A DNA stretch of 9,018 nt from Fidelibacterota bacterium (GTDB taxonomy: Bacteria; Fidelibacterota; UBA2242; JAFGTP01), in contig JAOZSG010000024.1 in the NCBI GenBank assembly GCA_029939785.1, forward strand, positions 1 to 9,018. Reading direction: 5' to 3'. The position numbers and the translations under genes are program-made. Each line of letters starts with the position of its first letter. The first letter of the stretch is position 1. Under the pieces are notes generated by a model that was not told where the DNA came from, searched no databases, and worked only from the letters and a program-made list of their open reading frames with translations. Shown here piece by piece: positions 6,979-9,018 of the stretch.

Positions 6979-8951
6979 TGTTTTCCTCCTTTCCTTTCCA
7001 AAATTAACATATCATTGGAAACATCATTAACAGAATTTACAGCACCACGAAAACTCTCCCAATCCTCAGGTTCATATCGCCTTTTTTTCTGTATAAATTT
7101 TTCTTTAAAATATAAAGTATTTCCTTTTATCGAATACTCTGCTTCAAAGGTTGCTCCACTTCCATTTATAGACTCATATTTTGGTAGATTTTTTATTTTA
7201 TATCCTTTGGGCAATTTTATTTTCTCCTCTAATTCTGCAAGTTTTGAACAAGATGCTCGAAAGCCATACTTCCTTTCCTCTTTTGAAACATCCATAAAAA
7301 GAGTTGAATTAATTTTACTATGTCGAAATGGGAAACCTGCTACCACCGATTTGAAATGAATTTCATTATCCATCATCAAAGCATAATCAGGAATAACATA
7401 TTCCATTTCAATTTTCATGGGCTTAGATAAATCATAAGGATCCTGATATTTAACATTTTTTAACATTGCTTTTGGTGATATTGTATAGAGTAATTCTTCC
7501 GTAATATTATTCCAGTTATTTTTCATTGTACCACGAAATACACCTCTTAATTTTGCATCAGATTGCTTCTCTGCTTCTACAGTAAATTTCCCTGTGAGTG
7601 CACCTTTTTTTGATAATTCTGAAGTTCCTTTTACACGATAATAATGTTCTTCCGGTGGTGATATTGGTGTTGACATAAGTCCTGCACCTTCAGGAAGCCC
7701 CATCAGATATTCCTGCTGTTGTTCAGCACTTGACCATAATTCACGAACTCCAGGAACCCAGGTTGGATCCAGAAGTATATATTCGCCTTTATATTTGACC
7801 ACAGTAACACTATGATTAAACTGATCTGCAGGAATTACATCTATTCTCGAACGTGCCATAGTCATTGCAGCATAGGATTCAAAACCTGCTGCCCGAAGCA
7901 TTGCCACAAGCATTCCAGCTTTATCTTTACATACTCCACAACGATCAAGAAAAGTCATACTAGCTTTATGAAGTGTAAAGCCCTCACCTTTCCCCATGGA
8001 TAAACCGGAATACCTTACTTCTTCTGAAACCCAATGAGTCAGTCGCTCAATCTTTTCCATATCTGATTTTGCTCCCTGAACGATCTCATCTGTTTTTTCC
8101 TTTATTTCATCTGTAATATCAAAACTTCCGAAATCTTCATTGACACCACAAAACCAGATTGATTTCGCTTCCCAATCTTTTGCAGTTGACATTAATAATT
8201 TTGGTGCAACATCTGATGTACCAACCATATTTGATTCTTTTTCAAATGGCTTAAAATTTCTCCGGCAAAACGTATATACAATCTTATCCCGGCTATATTT
8301 TACAGAAGATTGTAATTCTCCATTATATATTTCATATTGTAATGGCTTATCTTTAGGAAGATTGGTTTCATAATATTTGACTAATGTTGGTTTAGCAGCC
8401 CAAAAATTTACAATATCATAAAAATGACCTCTCATAGGTGGAATATACCTATCATCATTTTCATCATATAAAAGTGCATAAGTAAATCCTTTTTTATACA
8501 TTTTAATTTCAATGGCATCACCTTTTTCAAGTCGCCCAAATGCTATCATCTTATGTCTTGCTCCCCAGTAAATTGCTCTTGCAGGCGCAGGGTAGTTATA
8601 AATATGGGATTTATCCAATCGAATAACACGACCATCATTTTTATATATATTTGCCTCTTTAATCTCAATAAATGCAGATAATGTATCAAAATCAAACTTG
8701 ACTGATCTATTTGCCAAAGCCCCTTTTGTATCCAGAATTTTTATGAGTTTATGAATGCTAACATGACTAAGACCTGTTTCTGTTACATCTACTTTTGTAC
8801 TGTCAAATATTACAAGAGTTGACGCATCATCGTATTTTTCTGAACAACCCGCATCTTTAATTTTATTAAAAATTATTTCAGGATTTTGCCCATAAATACT
8901 ATTTATACAAATTAAAATTCCAACAACAATTAATCGAATTTTTCTCTCCAT
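6975..8951 (-). CDS. Secreted DUF3857 and transglutaminase domain protein, intact triad
   Basis: A 658-aa exported protein with a signal segment (residues 5-20, likely cleavage near SIYG/Q at 21-22), a DUF3857 domain (about 50-240), a transglutaminase-like core (about 280-400) and a C-terminal beta domain of the DUF3858 kind (about 560-655). The papain-like triad is complete: Cys341 in GVCKDKAGML, His380 in QFNHSV and Asp395 in YILLDPTW. Family members of this architecture are common in Bacteroidota and relatives, where substrates are mostly unknown; a role as a cysteine peptidase, amidase or crosslinker in the periplasm or at the surface is inferred. The ATG at 8951 has AGGTG 4 nt upstream. 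The gene is first in the row and its stop overlaps the start of its non-catalytic paralogue, so the two should be made together. Confidence 0.92.
   Translation of the reverse strand: MERKIRLIVVGILICINSIYGQNPEIIFNKIKDAGCSEKYDDASTLVIFDSTKVDVTETGLSHVSIHKLIKILDTKGALANRSVKFDFDTLSAFIEIKEANIYKNDGRVIRLDKSHIYNYPAPARAIYWGARHKMIAFGRLEKGDAIEIKMYKKGFTYALLYDENDDRYIPPMRGHFYDIVNFWAAKPTLVKYYETNLPKDKPLQYEIYNGELQSSVKYSRDKIVYTFCRRNFKPFEKESNMVGTSDVAPKLLMSTAKDWEAKSIWFCGVNEDFGSFDITDEIKEKTDEIVQGAKSDMEKIERLTHWVSEEVRYSGLSMGKGEGFTLHKASMTFLDRCGVCKDKAGMLVAMLRAAGFESYAAMTMARSRIDVIPADQFNHSVTVVKYKGEYILLDPTWVPGVRELWSSAEQQQEYLMGLPEGAGLMSTPISPPEEHYYRVKGTSELSKKGALTGKFTVEAEKQSDAKLRGVFRGTMKNNWNNITEELLYTISPKAMLKNVKYQDPYDLSKPMKIEMEYVIPDYALMMDNEIHFKSVVAGFPFRHSKINSTLFMDVSKEERKYGFRASCSKLAELEEKIKLPKGYKIKNLPKYESINGSGATFEAEYSIKGNTLYFKEKFIQKKRRYEPEDWESFRGAVNSVNDVSNDMLILERKGGKQ
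6985..6990 (-). promoter_or_regulatory. Shine-Dalgarno site of the second DUF3857 gene, inside the first
   Basis: AGGAGG on the minus strand lies 6 nt before the ATG at 6978. It is embedded in the last codons of the upstream gene (the ERKGGKQ tail). Together with the ATGA stop/start overlap it supports coupled translation of the pair. Confidence 0.75.
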
Positions 8952-9000
8952 ACCACACCTTTTTTTAAAACTAATTTATTGTACTCCCCAATCCTTTTAA

Positions 9001-9018
9001 CCAGTACCCAGTACCCAG
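9001..9018. repeat. Heptanucleotide tandem repeat (CCAGTAC), cut by the window edge
   Basis: The last 18 bases read CCAGTAC, CCAGTAC, CCAG, that is about 2.6 exact copies of a 7-bp unit. The array reaches the final base, so its true length is unknown. It lies 49 nt upstream of the first DUF3857 gene. Confidence 0.7.

Noticed and set aside
8978..8983. TACAAT as a -10 box upstream of the first DUF3857 gene
   Set aside because: The hexamer 17 nt upstream is TACTGG, not a -35 element. A single -10-like match in AT-rich DNA is not enough.

Overview
The window is AT-rich (roughly one third G+C or less by eye) and carries six protein genes, all on the minus strand, so transcription runs from high to low coordinates. 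I see no RNA genes, insertion sequences, phage genes or CRISPR array. Two secreted DUF3857/transglutaminase-like proteins, a sigma-54 activator and the low G+C suggest an environmental member of the Bacteroidota/FCB radiation. Three of the six genes, however, have strong AGGAG or AGGAGG ribosome sites, which is unusual for core Bacteroidota, so a relative such as a Cloacimonadota-like lineage is equally possible. The assignment is inference.

Right-hand block (8951 down to 2563). A secreted DUF3857 protein with an intact Cys-His-Asp transglutaminase centre comes first. It overlaps by 4 nt a second secreted DUF3857 protein whose transglutaminase fold has lost all three catalytic residues. After 154 nt follows a membrane-anchored endonuclease/exonuclease/phosphatase (EEP) family protein with a GTG start, in which several catalytic residues are replaced. 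After another 44 nt comes an ALDH7-type aldehyde dehydrogenase (antiquitin / L-2-aminoadipate semialdehyde dehydrogenase family), followed by a hairpin terminator at about 2500-2533. Close spacing allows one transcript, but the 154-nt gap may hold a separate promoter.

Intergenic island (2264-2562). Besides the terminator it holds two unrelated short tandem repeats, a 9-bp CGCAGAGA-like one and a 9/10-bp TTTCGTGTG one. It also holds a 16-bp perfect palindrome just upstream of the next gene. A third short repeat (7 bp, CCAGTAC) is cut by the right window edge upstream of the first gene.

Left-hand block (2263 down to 14). An AlkD-like HEAT-repeat DNA glycosylase is followed 69 nt later by an RtcR-like regulator: an N-terminal CARF-type ligand-sensing domain joined to a sigma-54 AAA+ domain and a Fis-type helix-turn-helix. 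This is the most interesting gene. It looks like a nucleic-acid-damage sensor, but its target operon is not in view. A possible next gene may start at position 9, four bases after its stop.
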